Shown piece by piece: positions 1 through 10,720 of a stretch of 64,000 nucleotides of DNA (position 1 is its first letter; each line of letters begins with the position of its first letter). A program made the translations under genes and the position numbers. The stretch spans positions 127,669,630 through 127,733,629 of the forward strand of contig OW121740.1 of the NCBI GenBank assembly GCA_933228675.1. The letters are read 5' to 3'. This DNA is from Stomorhina lunata (Eukaryota > Arthropoda > Insecta > Diptera > Rhiniidae). The notes beneath the pieces were generated by a model that had not been told where the DNA came from, searched no databases, and was given only the letters and a program-made list of their open reading frames with translations.

Positions 1-318
1 ATGAGACAAAAAATCACTAAAACGCTCGTAAATCTAAAGATAATGGAAATTTTGAGTCTATTTTCTGCATACATAATTTTTGTAACAACTGTAATCAATC
101 TGCCAAATTTCGAGATAATCGGTCCACATTTGACCCTAGCTCTCATATAAGTCCAAATGACGGAAACATGTTGAATATATAAGTTTTGAGAAAATGTTTG
201 TATGATGGCAAAATTTAGCAAATATTTGTCTTTACACAGGAAAAATAATACCTTTGACCTTAGTGGTGAAGGGTATCGTATGGTCGGCTTGACCGACTAT
301 AGCGCTTTCTTACTTGTT
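1..318 (+). mobile_element. Family A interspersed element, 3' part (copy A1)
   Basis: This matches the 3' half of the fuller copies at 21.77 and 28.73 kb almost base for base. It ends in the family's GGTGAAGGGTAT motif, the hairpin TGGTCGGCTTGACCGACTA and the tail CTTTCTTACTTGTT. The 5' part lies before the window. It contains no coding frame. The architecture (internal microsatellite, subterminal inverted repeat, 3' hairpin, all seen in the fuller copies) resembles non-autonomous Helitron-like DINE elements of flies; that classification is inference. Confidence 0.75.
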
Positions 319-548
319 TTTGTGAAATCTGTAATCAACTTGCCAAATTTTGAGATAATCGGTCTACATTAGACCATAGCTCTCATATAAGTCCAAATGA
401 CGGAAACAGCTTAAATATGAAAGTTTTGGGAAAATGTTTAGCAAATATTTGTCTTTATAAGTACACGAAAAAGAACACCTTTGACCTTAGTGGTAAAGGA
501 TATTGTATGGTCGGTCTTGACCGACTATAGCACTTTCTTACTTGTTTT
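319..548 (+). mobile_element. Family A 3' end, tandem partial copy (A1b)
   Basis: Directly after the tail of copy A1 the 3' end of the same element starts again, from the 'ctgtaatcaacttgccaaat' segment through the hairpin and the CTTACTTGTT tail. It is more diverged than A1, and the stretch between 'aaatgttt' and 'agcaaatattt' is shortened. Two head-to-tail 3' ends point to tandem insertion at the same end or to unequal exchange. Confidence 0.7.
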
Positions 549-1307
549 AGTTTAAATATTTAAATATTTTATGGGGTTAAGTTTTCGGTTTAGTTTTATA
601 GGCCGATTAATACTGAATGCAATTATGGGTTTAATGGGTCAAACTTATAAATTTTTATTTTTATTACAATTTTATGGTAGATTAAAATAAATATTAAAAA
701 TTTTGCTTATATTTATTTATATCTATTAAAAATTTATGATAAAATTAAAATATTTCTCCTTGCTAAATCTATGACTAAAATAATCAATAGGTATTTATTT
801 CAACTCTGGAAATATAAAAAGCATCTTAGTAACTTTATACAATTTTCCAGATATTCATGAAACATTTTTTTGAGTATTTTTGTGATTATTAAAATTTTCA
901 ACATCTTATTTGCGTACAATTATTGTAAAATAACCTGACCTTACTGACCTACTGCTGCGAATTTTATTATTTGCATTTGGCCACAAAATAAAAATCAAAT
1001 AAAAATAATATTAACTAGAATTGAAATTTCAATTTAAACTGCAACTGGCAATTCCTTTTTGTTTTTTTAACAAGCCAATCAAAAAGTGTTTGTATGTAAA
1101 TTTTATGAATTTATCGGAAATTTGAATATAAAGAATTATTTATTTAAATGAAGGAACTGAAAGCTAGTTGACTAAGATACCCTACACTTACACTATGATA
1201 AAGATTCTTTTCATCATATACATATTGGGAAGAAAATTTGATTTTTTTTGATATTAATTTCTTTTAAGCTGAAGAACTCTGAAGAATATTGGTTTGAAAA
1301 TTGTTGG
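549..1307. other. AT-rich stretch, no gene seen
   Basis: I see no recognisable coding frame, RNA gene or tandem repeat in this stretch, only A/T-rich single-copy-looking sequence. Confidence 0.5.
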
Positions 1308-1505
1308 AAAGGGGGTAGTAGAAAGATGAAGGATGGTGAATATTAGAGCTAGATCTTTATATTATTCAATACTGTACTTGGACGTCTTTTCTATTTTTTA
1401 GAACAGTGATATTGCGCCTTTTGCTGTTAGCTTGATATATTATTTAAGCTAAATTCTACAGCATTTTTTCTTTTACATCGACGGCATGTTAATGCTAACA
1501 GCCGC
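1308..1505 (+). repeat. Interspersed repeat C, copy 1
   Basis: The words 'ggaaaggg..gtagtagaaagatgaa', 'attattcaa', 'ttTGCTGTTAG' and 'ttacatcgacggc' recur in the same order at 18.2-18.3 kb. This identifies an interspersed family of unknown class. The copy here carries extra sequence in the middle. Confidence 0.5.
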
Positions 1506-2844
1506 ACAGTGTGTTTTTTGGGGGATTTTTTGTAAAAAATGTCTAACTCTTCAATGAATTAATATTTTAAAATGCGGTTTTTTGTATATTATTTTCAACA
1601 AAATTGTCTATTCAAAAATATGTAAAACGAATTATTATGTTACTAGATATTTATGTAATATAACCAAAAAGTAGAAGATTTAAAAAATTATATATTTTTG
1701 TTAAATATTTTATAAAATTTTACATTTATTTTTTCCTTTTTAATATTGCCTGGCTCATAAAACTAATATACAAAAAAATTTTAAGAATTCGAATAATCCC
1801 ATAACATATTTGAATTTCAAAATTATCTGAAAAATTAAACATTTCTTACTTTCATAATTGTGTCCATATCAGACAATATTTCTTAAAAATTAACATATAA
1901 AAACAAATAAAATATGAACGGGTACATTTGTACTTCATTTTTAATCTGATTATCATGAATGGCATCATTTTGAAAACGTCTAAAATTATCTTTTCTACAT
2001 TTTTAGTAAGTATTTAAAAAACATATCGAAAAAAAAAATAAAAATTGGCTATTATATAAAATTTTTCGGGATAAGTGTCTCCTGTTGAATTGGCGAACGA
2101 ACCTTTCTGAACTCTAGAACATTACAAGTTCAAATTTTATGGTCTACTGGTCAAAAATTACGACTTTCTAAAGCAACTTAAAAATAGCGGTAGATTTGAA
2201 AACGCGCCTGATATAAAAAAAGTCGCATCAGAAATATTATTTCTGACTACACCAAGAACGATTTTCAACAATAAAAAAGTTCTTTTTTGAAAAAAGCCAT
2301 TTTTGCTACCTAAATATAATACAAAAAATAGTGCAGTATTTTGGAGCAGAAATAAATTTCTAAAACACGGTTTTCAAAACTAAAACTAATCGTATAACTT
2401 TTTTGCAGATATTTGTGGAAAGATTAGACACAACTTTGTTCAGGATCCCTAAGTCACCAACCCCACGTTAACCACTTTTTTTTGCCGGTTTTAGAGAATA
2501 TTTAAAAAGTTTTTTTTTAATTCAAAACCTTACAAGAAATATATTTTGTATGAAAAAAAAAAAAATCAAAAACAAAAAACTCATGAAAAATCTAATAAAA
2601 TTTAATACTAATTATTAAAAAGAATATCGCCAACTACACAAGTGTATTCATCGCGCGATTAATCGTTTTAAAACCTTTCTGAAACGAAGTGATTTGAGTT
2701 TTTTGCATTTATTATTAATTGTAACTGTAGACACCAATATTTAGAGTAAAATTGCATCACTAACTCAGTTGTTTTTTTAATTTTTCCCACAATTGTACTT
2801 AACAAAAAACGAAACCGCAGAGTCTGTTAAACATATTGATTGCT
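1506..2844. other. AT-rich stretch, no gene seen
   Basis: No supported gene. A short segment around 2.18-2.35 kb ('gaaaacgcgcctgatat') recalls words of hAT-like family B, but too weakly to annotate. Confidence 0.4.
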
Positions 2845-2975
2845 ACTGCAAGAGTGAGTCTTTTTCGGACCAAGCGGATCGCTGTACAAATTTAGCGCAC
2901 GTCTTTGGATCCATCACCCTTTAACTTGGCACTTATAAGTTTTTAAGCATGAAAAAACAATATTACAGAATCATT
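2845..2975 (+). repeat. Interspersed repeat D, copy 1
   Basis: The ordered words 'atcgctgtacaaa', 'gtctttgga', 'atc', 'ggcac' and 'tttttaagcatg' match 21.28-21.41 kb at many positions. The class is unknown. It lies just upstream of the tandem mariner remnants. Confidence 0.5.
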
Positions 2976-3077
2976 CGAGAAATCCCACTGTTATAGTAGC
3001 TGGCACAACGATTGTGGAGGTGCCTAATCTATGCGAAAACATTCTGATGAATGTACTCTTGTGCCAATTTAAAATTT

Positions 3078-3468
3078 TCTACAGTCAAAACAAAAGACTT
3101 AGAAAACATGCGTTTTTGGATCTATAAAGTAATTAATACTAGGGCAGGTCAATAAGTCCGGGTCTTTTCGAATAAAGTGTATAATTTTATATAAATGGTA
3201 ATTTATTTTGTTACATGGCCCACTTTTATCTCTATACATTTACTCCAACATTACTTCACCTCTTTCGAAAGATATGAATAAGGTCATCAAAATAAACATT
3301 TTTTGTGAGATGATTTCACTTTTATGGTCAAATATATTCCCGCAGAGCTATTTCTTCAAGTTTAGAAACAGAAAATAGTCATAAAGTGATATCACTTTAC
3401 CATAAGCAGATAAAATTTTTTTATAAGGAAATATTCTTTAAACATTAAAATCAAATTTTCTTAACATT
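3078..3468 (-). mobile_element. Mariner-like transposon remnant, tandem unit 1
   Basis: Read on the minus strand, decayed frames give motifs of the mariner transposase C-terminus. A 'DYFLFLNLKKWLCGK'-like segment lies near 3,345-3,380, corresponding to the region around the last catalytic aspartate. A segment ending in an 'EIK.DYVEK'-like tail lies near 3,200-3,260. The end motif GGGCAGGTCAATAAGTCCGG at about 3,143 looks like the element's terminus. Frameshifts and stops mean it is dead. The unit, including about 60 bp of flank, is repeated at once from 3,469, so the insertion was tandemly duplicated with its flank (period about 391 bp). Confidence 0.65.
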
Positions 3469-3814
3469 TTCTACAGTCAAAACAAAAGAAAACAAAAGAA
3501 AACATGCCTTTTTGGATCTATAAAGTAATTAATATTAGGGCAGGTCAATAAGTCCGGGTCTTTTCGAATAAAATGCATATTTTTATACAAATAGGTAATT
3601 TATTTTTTTACATGGTCTAATTTTATCTCTATATACTTAGTCCAATGTTGCTTCAATTTTTTTACCCCCTCGAAAGATATGAATAACCCAGCAAAACTTT
3701 GGTAACGGCAAGTACTCTGGTATCTGGTTACCTTGTAATGACTACAGCATACCCTCCGAATAACTAATAAGTTATTACATAAGTACTTATTTGTAATTAA
3801 AATGGTAAGTTGAA

Positions 3815-3850
3815 CTGAATGGCCCGGGTTCAAATCCCACCAAGAGCAAC
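3815..3850 (+). other. tRNA 3'-half-like segment (B box)
   Basis: The segment GGGTTCAAATCCCACC matches an RNA polymerase III B box and tRNA T-arm. No matching D-arm or acceptor partner is visible upstream, so this is not a tRNA gene. It lies inside the miniature element and is probably a tRNA-derived part of it. Confidence 0.4.
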
Positions 3851-4300
3851 AATTTTTTTTATTTTTTTTTTATTAAAAATGTATTTTTAAATGATTTTTG
3901 AATTTTAAAAACATAAATATTACCTTCTGTAAAAAAAATTTTGGAAAACTAACTCACGGTAATGAAAAAATACAACTTGGCCTATAAAATTGAAGAATAT
4001 TCGCACAAGATCGAAGAAAATAGGTTGTATCTAAAGGCCATTTAAGTAAGTAAGAGCCAATATTATATAAAAACTTATACAAAAGGGAAGATTTAAATTG
4101 TTTAAGTTTTAAAATAATTAAAAAACACTTCTTCTTTGTTTATAAAATGCATTAAACATTTACAAAAAATCGTATGGAAATATGTTTCCAAAAATTACAA
4201 CAAAGCAAAAAAGCAGAGAAAAACAAAGTTATTGTCACATGATTTTGGATCTAAAAATAAAAATTGTTTATATTAATTATAAGCTGCTAAGTTTTCAACA

Positions 4301-4373
4301 TATGAAGTAGCTCGGTGGAAGAGTCTCCGCCTAGCAGTCGGAGGGTCTGGGTTCGAGCCCCCATGGGGTCATA
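4301..4373 (+). other. Degenerate tRNA-like sequence with A- and B-box-like motifs
   Basis: TAGCTCGGTGG resembles an A box and GGTTCGAGCCC fits the B-box consensus. A D-stem (GCTC/GAGT) and an anticodon-type stem CTCCG/CGGAG can be drawn. A 5-bp acceptor-like pairing TATGA/TCATA closes the ends. The T-stem pairs at only three positions and the spacing is irregular, so a functional tRNA is unlikely. It lies inside the 3,681-4,618 element. Confidence 0.4.
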
Positions 4374-4796
4374 AGAAAAAAATTGTATTTCGTTTAAAAA
4401 TATGTTTTTTAAATAAAACAACAACAAAAAAGTTGTTGTTGTTGTTGTTGTCTTCCAATTACTTACCCAAGTCATTACATTTCTGCAATTGGTAAGTACT
4501 TGCCTCCAATGACATCCCCATGTTAATGTAATGACTTAAACAGTGAATGAGTAAGTAGTTCGTGTTCAATAGTTTAACTGTTTAACTCATTATTTGGTAA
4601 TGAAAAGTTTTGCTGGGAAGGTCATCAGAATTGATATTTTTTGTGAGATGATTTCACTTTTATAGTAAAATCTATTCCTGCAGAACCATTTCTTCAAGTT
4701 TGGTAACAAAAATTAGTCACAAAGTGCAATTCGTACTCCAATAAATGTTTTGCCCTGGAAACTATATCATCAGGTCGAAAAGAACTTTTTTCTTTG

Positions 4797-5535
4797 TCGA
4801 ATAAGGCAAAGAAAATGGTATTTTTTTAAGGACCATTTCAAAACTCACTTTTAAAGTTTTAAAAATTTTTTTTTTAATATATTAAAAATTTAACAATTTT
4901 TGATCGGCATGTTAAAATAGACAGATGTGGTAATAAAATAAAAAAAAGTTCAGTTTGAAATCTCATATGGTTTCGCCGTATCTGCGACTTGAAATCGTAA
5001 AATGTCGTGAAAAAGTAAATTTTTGTACATTATTTAAATATATGCATAGTAAATTTTATTTAAGTTTTATTTTGATAAAGCTAATACTAAATTTTATTGC
5101 TTAGTCATTGAAGAATGTCCACTAAAACTTTCCTTGATATTGGGTGAGCTTAAACCTTTTTTCATAATTTTTAGTGTCAAAAATATGAAATGTTATGAAT
5201 TTAGTGGAGAATTTCGATCAAAATTATTAAAAAATTGTTATTTTTCAGATGGGTTATATTGTTTTATTAAAAATATTTTTTTAACACGGGGACTAAAATG
5301 ACCTAATTTATGAATTCATAACACTTCATATTTTTATCACTAAAAATCCAAATTTTGACTTTTGAAAAAAGGGTTAAGGTCACCTAATATCAATGGGTGA
5401 CCTTCCACATCAGTTTACTTTAATATGCCGATCAAAAATTTCAAAATGTTGAATATTTTTTTAACAAAATTTTCTAAAACTCAAAAAGTGGGTTTTGAAA
5501 CGGTCCTTAAAAAAAGTACCATTTTCCAGTATAAA
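4797..5535. mobile_element. Fold-back (inverted-repeat) element
   Basis: The left part ('atggtattttttaaggacc', 'gatcggcatgttaa', 'ttgatattgggtga') recurs as reverse complement on the right ('cacctaatatcaa', 'ttaatatgccgatc', 'ggtccttaaaaaaagtacca') in mirrored order. The two arms make up nearly the whole segment. The left arm carries an extra block of about 180 bp (4,945-5,125). No coding frame and no clear target duplication are visible. Confidence 0.6.
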
Positions 5536-5590
5536 AAAAAACTATGTAAATTTAATTATATTTTAATAAATTCCAACTATTAAGTACTTA

Positions 5591-6196
5591 TAAAGCTACG
5601 GTCACATTGATTAAACATTTAATCGAAATTATCAAATTTTTGATCCTCGTAGTCTGACTACAAAATATTTTTGAGGTTCAAACAAGAAACATGTTGATTT
5701 GAACAAAACAAAATCATTTGCCAGCAAATACAAATTTTCCTAATGTGACCACGCAAGAGCAAATATTTTATTAAATTTTGATCAAATAATTATTTAATCT
5801 TACAAAATTTTTGTAACATCAAACAGGGGCAAATAACAGCTGAGCATTTCTATTGTTTACTATTCAAACAGAAACAACAACATCAAATTTGAGAAACAAC
5901 AACATCAAATTTGAGAAACAACAACTCAAATATGGGAAACAAATTTGCTAGATACACAATTTTGTTTTGAAAAAATTTGATCAAATATTTTTTGGGAAAA
6001 TATTTAATCTTCAGTGTGACCATAAATAAAACCTGTTTTTTTGTTTATACTTTGAACGTATTTTTTCTGTATTTTATCAAATAAAAATCGTCAAATAAAT
6101 GTGCAAGTGTGACCACAAATTTTTTATTATATTGTTTTGACAATATTTTACTCAAAATATTTGATTTAAATGTTTAATGAGTCTGACCGTACCTTA
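5591..6196. mobile_element. Short TIR DNA transposon (non-autonomous)
   Basis: The ends TAAAGCTACGGTCA and TGACCGTACCTTA are inverted, and both are followed inward by ATTAAACATTTAA-like sequence. Several internal 'GTGACCAC/GTGACCAT' words repeat in subterminal fashion. There is no open frame. The superfamily is undecided because no clean target duplication is seen. Confidence 0.55.
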
Positions 6197-6229
6197 AGTC
6201 TTTAGATGACAAGGAATGTCTTGCTTTGT

Positions 6230-6640
6230 GATTTCTGTACCCCAGAGTTATTTTTTTTGCAGCATATCCTTAGACGTGTGGAAAAGGACACAAATTTTCT
6301 GGGGCAAATTAAAATAACTTAAAAACTACTGCATGGATATTTAGTTTTTATGACTTTAATGAAAGCTGATTAAGTTGTCTTCAACATCCAATTGTTTTGC
6401 AAAAAACATTTTTCTTTTGCTTGAAATTTACCGAAAAACGAAAAAACTCACATTTTTCCCCATACAAATGGGTCCTAGAAATAAATGTCCTGTGCGCCAC
6501 CTCAGGATATTGACCTAGGAAGACCAAATTTTTTCTGAGCTTTTAAAGATGTAGAGCATCGATTTTTAACCCAGGCGTATAGAATTTCAATAAAAGTTGT
6601 TTTTCGCTGCCCCCTTATATCCATTCCTTTTTTTAAAGGA
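6230..6640 (+). mobile_element. Diverged relative of hAT-like family B
   Basis: 'GCATATCCTTAGACGTG', a 'GACA.AAATTTTC.GGGG' block, 'aaaataactt' and 'tttttccccatacaaatggg' occur in the same order as in the right arm of the fold-back element at 13.6-13.9 kb. Divergence is high, so this is an old copy or a sister family. No ends could be set. Confidence 0.4.
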
Positions 6641-8607
6641 AGATTTTAATGCCTTAAAAGCTACGTACTATCCTAATGGCGGAAAAAATATATTAAAATA
6701 CTTTTTTTTATTGTAGGTGTTACAAGTAACTTTATAAATATTTAGAATATAAGCCATAGTATAGGGTGCGTATAAACATTATAAGACTAGTAGGAAAATG
6801 TCACTTGAGTGATATAGTTTTTTTTTTGCTAGTTTTAGTCTTATAAAGTGTCAAAACTTTCGACACTTTTGTCCCAATTTTTCCATATTTGAAATGAAGT
6901 GATGTGTCGTTTTCAAGATTTTCTTTGTTTCCTATTTAAAGTTAAGAATACAAAGTAACTATTTCTATGTTTCTATTACAATTTTCAATTATTAAAAGAA
7001 TGTGGCTGGAGTCTGTATGTGTCATTTTTCCAATAATTCAATTTCATCGATGGCCCACAACAATTCTATTGTAAATTTGATTGTTTTATTTTGCGTTGTT
7101 GCTATTCCTAGGATATTGTTAAGACATGGCCATTTTTGGAGTTTTAACAATCGCATTTGTAAAATTGGCAATTCTTGTGCTGTTGCGAGATGAATGGATG
7201 GATGGACGGATGGATCGATGTTTGTTGGTTTCGTTGATTTGCTACTTGAGGCAATTGACATGTTTTGAAAAGTTGATTTTACGTGATCCATCAAAGTGCG
7301 GGTGTATTTTGCATAAATTATTTATGCTAGAAAAATAAATAGAAAAAGTTGCTAAAATAGCACAGGTGGTAGTAGCTCTGGCAGCATATAGAGTCTTAAA
7401 CATTAAGACATACTTTTTAAAACAAATAAATTGCAGTTTTTTCTAATTTGTAAAACACACGTTTTCAATGTTTGCACTCATGCAGTTATATCTGATTATT
7501 ACTTAATAATTATGATTTTTCTGCTAGAACTTATTAAGAAATTTATGATTTTTTTATTGTTTGTTTAGTTTATTATTTATGCCCCAACTCGTGGGAATAC
7601 AAAAATGTAACATATATTTTCCATACATTTTCTAGTAAATGGCCTACAAGCCAATAAATTGTATGATATTCACATATTTTCTTTTTCTAACATTTCTTTC
7701 ATTCCTGGAATAAAAAAGCACGTTCTACATCGTTCTACTACTAAGTATATTTATTTTTTCATTCTTAATTTGAAATTCTATTTAATATTTGATTTGGTTT
7801 TAATGTTTAATTAAAATTCAAAGTTTGTATCAAGTATTAGTTTAGCCTTTAGTTGGTCATATGTTTCTATTTTATTTTTTCTAAAACAAAGAAAGGAATC
7901 ACCAAGGAATGCGTTCAAGCTCATTTCATGGATACCACATATGGTTTTAGTGGTTGGATATAACATACATAGAACATAACTATAATTAATTGCCTTCAAT
8001 ATCTTTTTATGTGCGATCTTTAAGTTTTAGTCCAGTGAGTTAGAACTTAAGTGTTCAGTCATTGTGTCCGTCCTTCTATATTTGCCAGACATTTTACTCT
8101 ACATAACTTTAAGTATGGGTTTTTCTTTTAGAATGAAAACAATAAAAATTCAATTAACGCTCGTTAAGTTGATAGAAAATCTAAAATTCAATTTGACTTT
8201 CTTAGATGGTGAAATGTTTGATATTCATTGCTGTAGCTCGAAAGTTGTTAGGAAGGTGTTAGAACAATATTATCTTAAGATTATCTAAAATAGAATGTTT
8301 ATTTTATGAACTCATAAATAAGAATTGCAAAAAATTTCACAAATTCACCATTTATGGCAATTTTCATTATAAAAGTACCCTTGGGCAGGGAAAAAACTGG
8401 ATTTACAAAAAAAAAAAATCTTCTGAACAGGCCTGCCAGATTTGCCGATTTACAGATACAGATTTTGGTAAGAAAATTGTCGATTTTTAAGATAATTTCG
8501 AAAACCAACCTAGCTTCAAAGTTTTAAAATTTTTTTTTAACATATATGACAAATCAGAGTTTAAAAATCGATATAAGTTTTCAAAAATTCCGATACATTG
8601 GAAATTA
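6641..8607. other. AT-rich stretch, no gene seen; small GGAT/GGAC microsatellite
   Basis: A short tetranucleotide tract (ggatggatggacggatgg) lies at about 7,195-7,213. Overlapping open frames on both strands at 7.0-7.3 kb come from this tract and AT-rich sequence and have no recognisable domain. Otherwise I see nothing. Confidence 0.5.
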
Positions 8608-8612
8608 CAGAG

Positions 8613-9369
8613 TTATGCATTAAACACATAGACAACAGCAGGCTACACGAACACCGACTACAAAAGTCGTTGGCTGCAGTCGTCGACTCGTAGTCAGCTA
8701 CTTAATTATTTTGGGGACGGCAGCTACATTTAAGATGGCAGCTACATTTCGAAACACCTGTTTATGAGTGGTGCCAATATCGCGTTTATAAGATGGATAA
8801 AATAACAATTTAAATTTTGATAAAAACGTATATCGTATATCTTAAAACAATATAGATATAAGTATGCTCTTTTATATAATGAATTTTATAAAGGACATAC
8901 TGGGCTTTTATACAACATGAACTACATAGATCTAGAACACGAAGCGTGTGAGTTAGACAGTTTAAAAAATAACTTTTTAAAATTTTACTACTATTGAGTT
9001 AGAGTTATATAAATATAAATTTTTACATAATATTTTATTAGATATTATTATATACATTAAATATATAAATATTTTATAAGTATGTAAATTGTTTATATAA
9101 ATTCTCCCCATTGTATTTGTGGTAAATAAATTCAAGTGAGCGATTTACTCATTTATTTCAATATTATATGGTGTTGACAGCACTAAATCTTTTATTGTCG
9201 CCAACAAAAATAGAAAATAGTTTAATTTTGGCTACAGCTACAACGGTGGTCGGTAGTCGTGTAGCCGTGCCGACTCTAAAAAATGTATTTCTATTTGAAT
9301 GCATGTATTCTAATTTTGACAGGTTGTAGCCCGTAGCCTGCTGTTGGCTATGTGTTTAATGCATTAAAC
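8613..9369. mobile_element. Family E TIR element
   Basis: The left end (ATGCATTAAACACATAG, then CAACAGCAGGCTAC) and the right end (GTAGCCTGCTGTTG, then CTATGTGTTTAATGCAT) form inverted repeats of more than 30 bp. The palindromic ATGCATTAAAC at both borders makes the exact target duplication ambiguous. Subterminal 'cgactac/gtagtcg' words repeat on both sides. The interior is AT-rich and non-coding, so the element is non-autonomous. Confidence 0.65.
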
Positions 9370-9778
9370 TTTGGGAACGAAAAAAAACAAAAATTTTTAA
9401 TAAAACAATTTTTTTACAGAAACATTTTAAATATATAAATTTTTTCTATGGAAAAATTTTCAATAAAAATTTTCCATTTAAAATTGTTTCGTTCAAAAAT
9501 TTCCCTATATACATTTTTTTGTAAAGAAGAAATTTTCATATATAATTTTTTTAATAAATAAATTTTCCAAAAAAAATATTTGTATAGAAAAACATTTTAA
9601 ATACAATTTTTTTATGGAAACATTTTTCCATATATACCATATTTTTTGTATAGAAAAATTTTCAACATAAAATTTTTTTGTATGAATAAATTTTACGTAT
9701 AAGCTTTTTTTATAGAAACATTTTTCAATAACATTTTTCGTAAAGAAAATTTTTTTTGAGAAAAATTTTTAAGAGATT
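9370..9778 (+). repeat. Degenerate class I-type 31-bp satellite
   Basis: Loose repetition of 'tagaaaaattttcaaataaaatttttttgtat'-type units, with A and T tracts alternating about every 15 bp. The CTATAG palindrome is mostly lost. It probably represents an old, decayed array of the satellite that dominates the rest of the window. Confidence 0.45.
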
Positions 9779-10720
9779 GTGTTCAGTATACCTGAAATCT
9801 TGGGAATTCAAAATCTGTAATTCTATTTTCCGAATTCCAAAGAGTACAAAAATTATTCAAAGTGAAAGTCAATGGAATTAAAACTGTTAGATTTTTGCCC
9901 ATATATAATATATAAGAACTATTGTTAAATGGTGACCGATTGTCACAAAATGTCTGGTATTTATATAAAACGTATTTATGCAAAATATGATTGCCATAGC
10001 TGTCATAGTTTACAATTTATTGGCTTTTAATTGGCGTAGGTGTCATTTAAATAGTTTCCGGGAGTGGTTTTTATATGAAAGCTATAGTCAAATATTAACC
10101 GATTCCTATACAATTAGATAAAATGACCAATAGTTGTATAAAACGTCTCTGTTCTAAATATAGTCGTCATTGCTATTACAATTGTATTAAATTTATCAGC
10201 GTTAATGTAATTCCCGGAGCGAAGCGATTTCACCCATTTTCAATACACAACTTTTTGAAGATATCGAAAATACTTTTGTAAAATATTGTCCTTTTAGCTC
10301 TTATCGTTGTGTTTGCATAAGTTTTTTATATAGGAGCTATGGTCAAATAGTGACCGATTATGACAAAATTGCTCACTGGCTGGCATTTTATTGGCATTTT
10401 AGTGTATTTTAAGTGGAATTGAAGCTGTTTCTGAAAGTGTTTTATATGAAAGCTAAGTTTAAATGTTAAGCAATTTCGATTAAATTTGACATGCTGCCTA
10501 GCGCTTTTATAAAACGTCTTTATACTAGGCGAGGTTATACTGGTGCTATGAGAAAATGTAAACTGATTTCGTCCGATTTCAATACCAAAATTTTCCAAGA
10601 CAGGAAGAATATTTTTGCCAAGTTTCAGTGAGCTAGCTTCTTTCGTTTAGGCCCTATCGTGTCTTCAACAGACAGACTGACAGACGGACAGACAGATAGA
10701 CAGACAGAATTTCATATGAA
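9779..10720 (+). mobile_element. Interspersed family G, copy 1
   Basis: Blocks such as 'atatgaaagctatagtcaaatat', 'gaccaatagtt' and 'aagacaggaagaatattt' match the reverse complement of 48.2-48.9 kb closely. The copy ends in a GACA microsatellite (about 10,670-10,708). No coding frame survives. Family G shares with family A the recurring 'tggtcaaat..accgat' style of internal repeats. Confidence 0.55.
10670..10708 (+). repeat. GACA/GACG microsatellite
   Basis: An imperfect run of GACA and GACG tetranucleotides. It is at the same relative place in family G as the GTCC run in family A. Confidence 0.7.

Larger units (their letters stand above)
3681..4618 (+). mobile_element. TIR miniature element with tRNA-like segments, inserted in mariner remnant
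   Basis: The ends are CCCAGCAAAACTTT and its inverse AAAGTTTTGCTGGG, an obvious terminal inverted repeat. Comparison with the empty site in the neighbouring tandem copy (gaataaggtc) places the junctions exactly and suggests a 2-bp AA duplication. The inside holds two tRNA-like pieces (about 3,815-3,850 and 4,301-4,373), a (GTT)n run at 4,435-4,451 and A/T tracts, but no transposase frame. It is therefore non-autonomous. Confidence 0.7.
3469..4740 (-). mobile_element. Mariner-like remnant, tandem unit 2, split by a later insertion
   Basis: This is the second copy of the 391-bp unit. It starts with the same flank ('ctacagtcaaaacaaaag') and the same terminus GGGCAGGTCAATAAGTCCGG at about 3,538. 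Its minus-strand frame (about 3,600-3,680) ends in 'GVKKLKQHWTKYIEIK', very like the C-terminal tail of mariner transposases. The copy breaks at 3,680 and resumes at 4,619 ('aaggtcatcag'), with foreign DNA between. The uninterrupted sister copy shows the empty site. Confidence 0.7.

Noticed and set aside
4301..4373. Functional tRNA gene
   Set aside because: B box is good but the T-stem pairs poorly and spacing is irregular; kept only as a tRNA-like segment.
7002..7338. Three overlapping open frames around a GGAT microsatellite
   Set aside because: Occur on both strands over the same microsatellite; no protein-like pattern.
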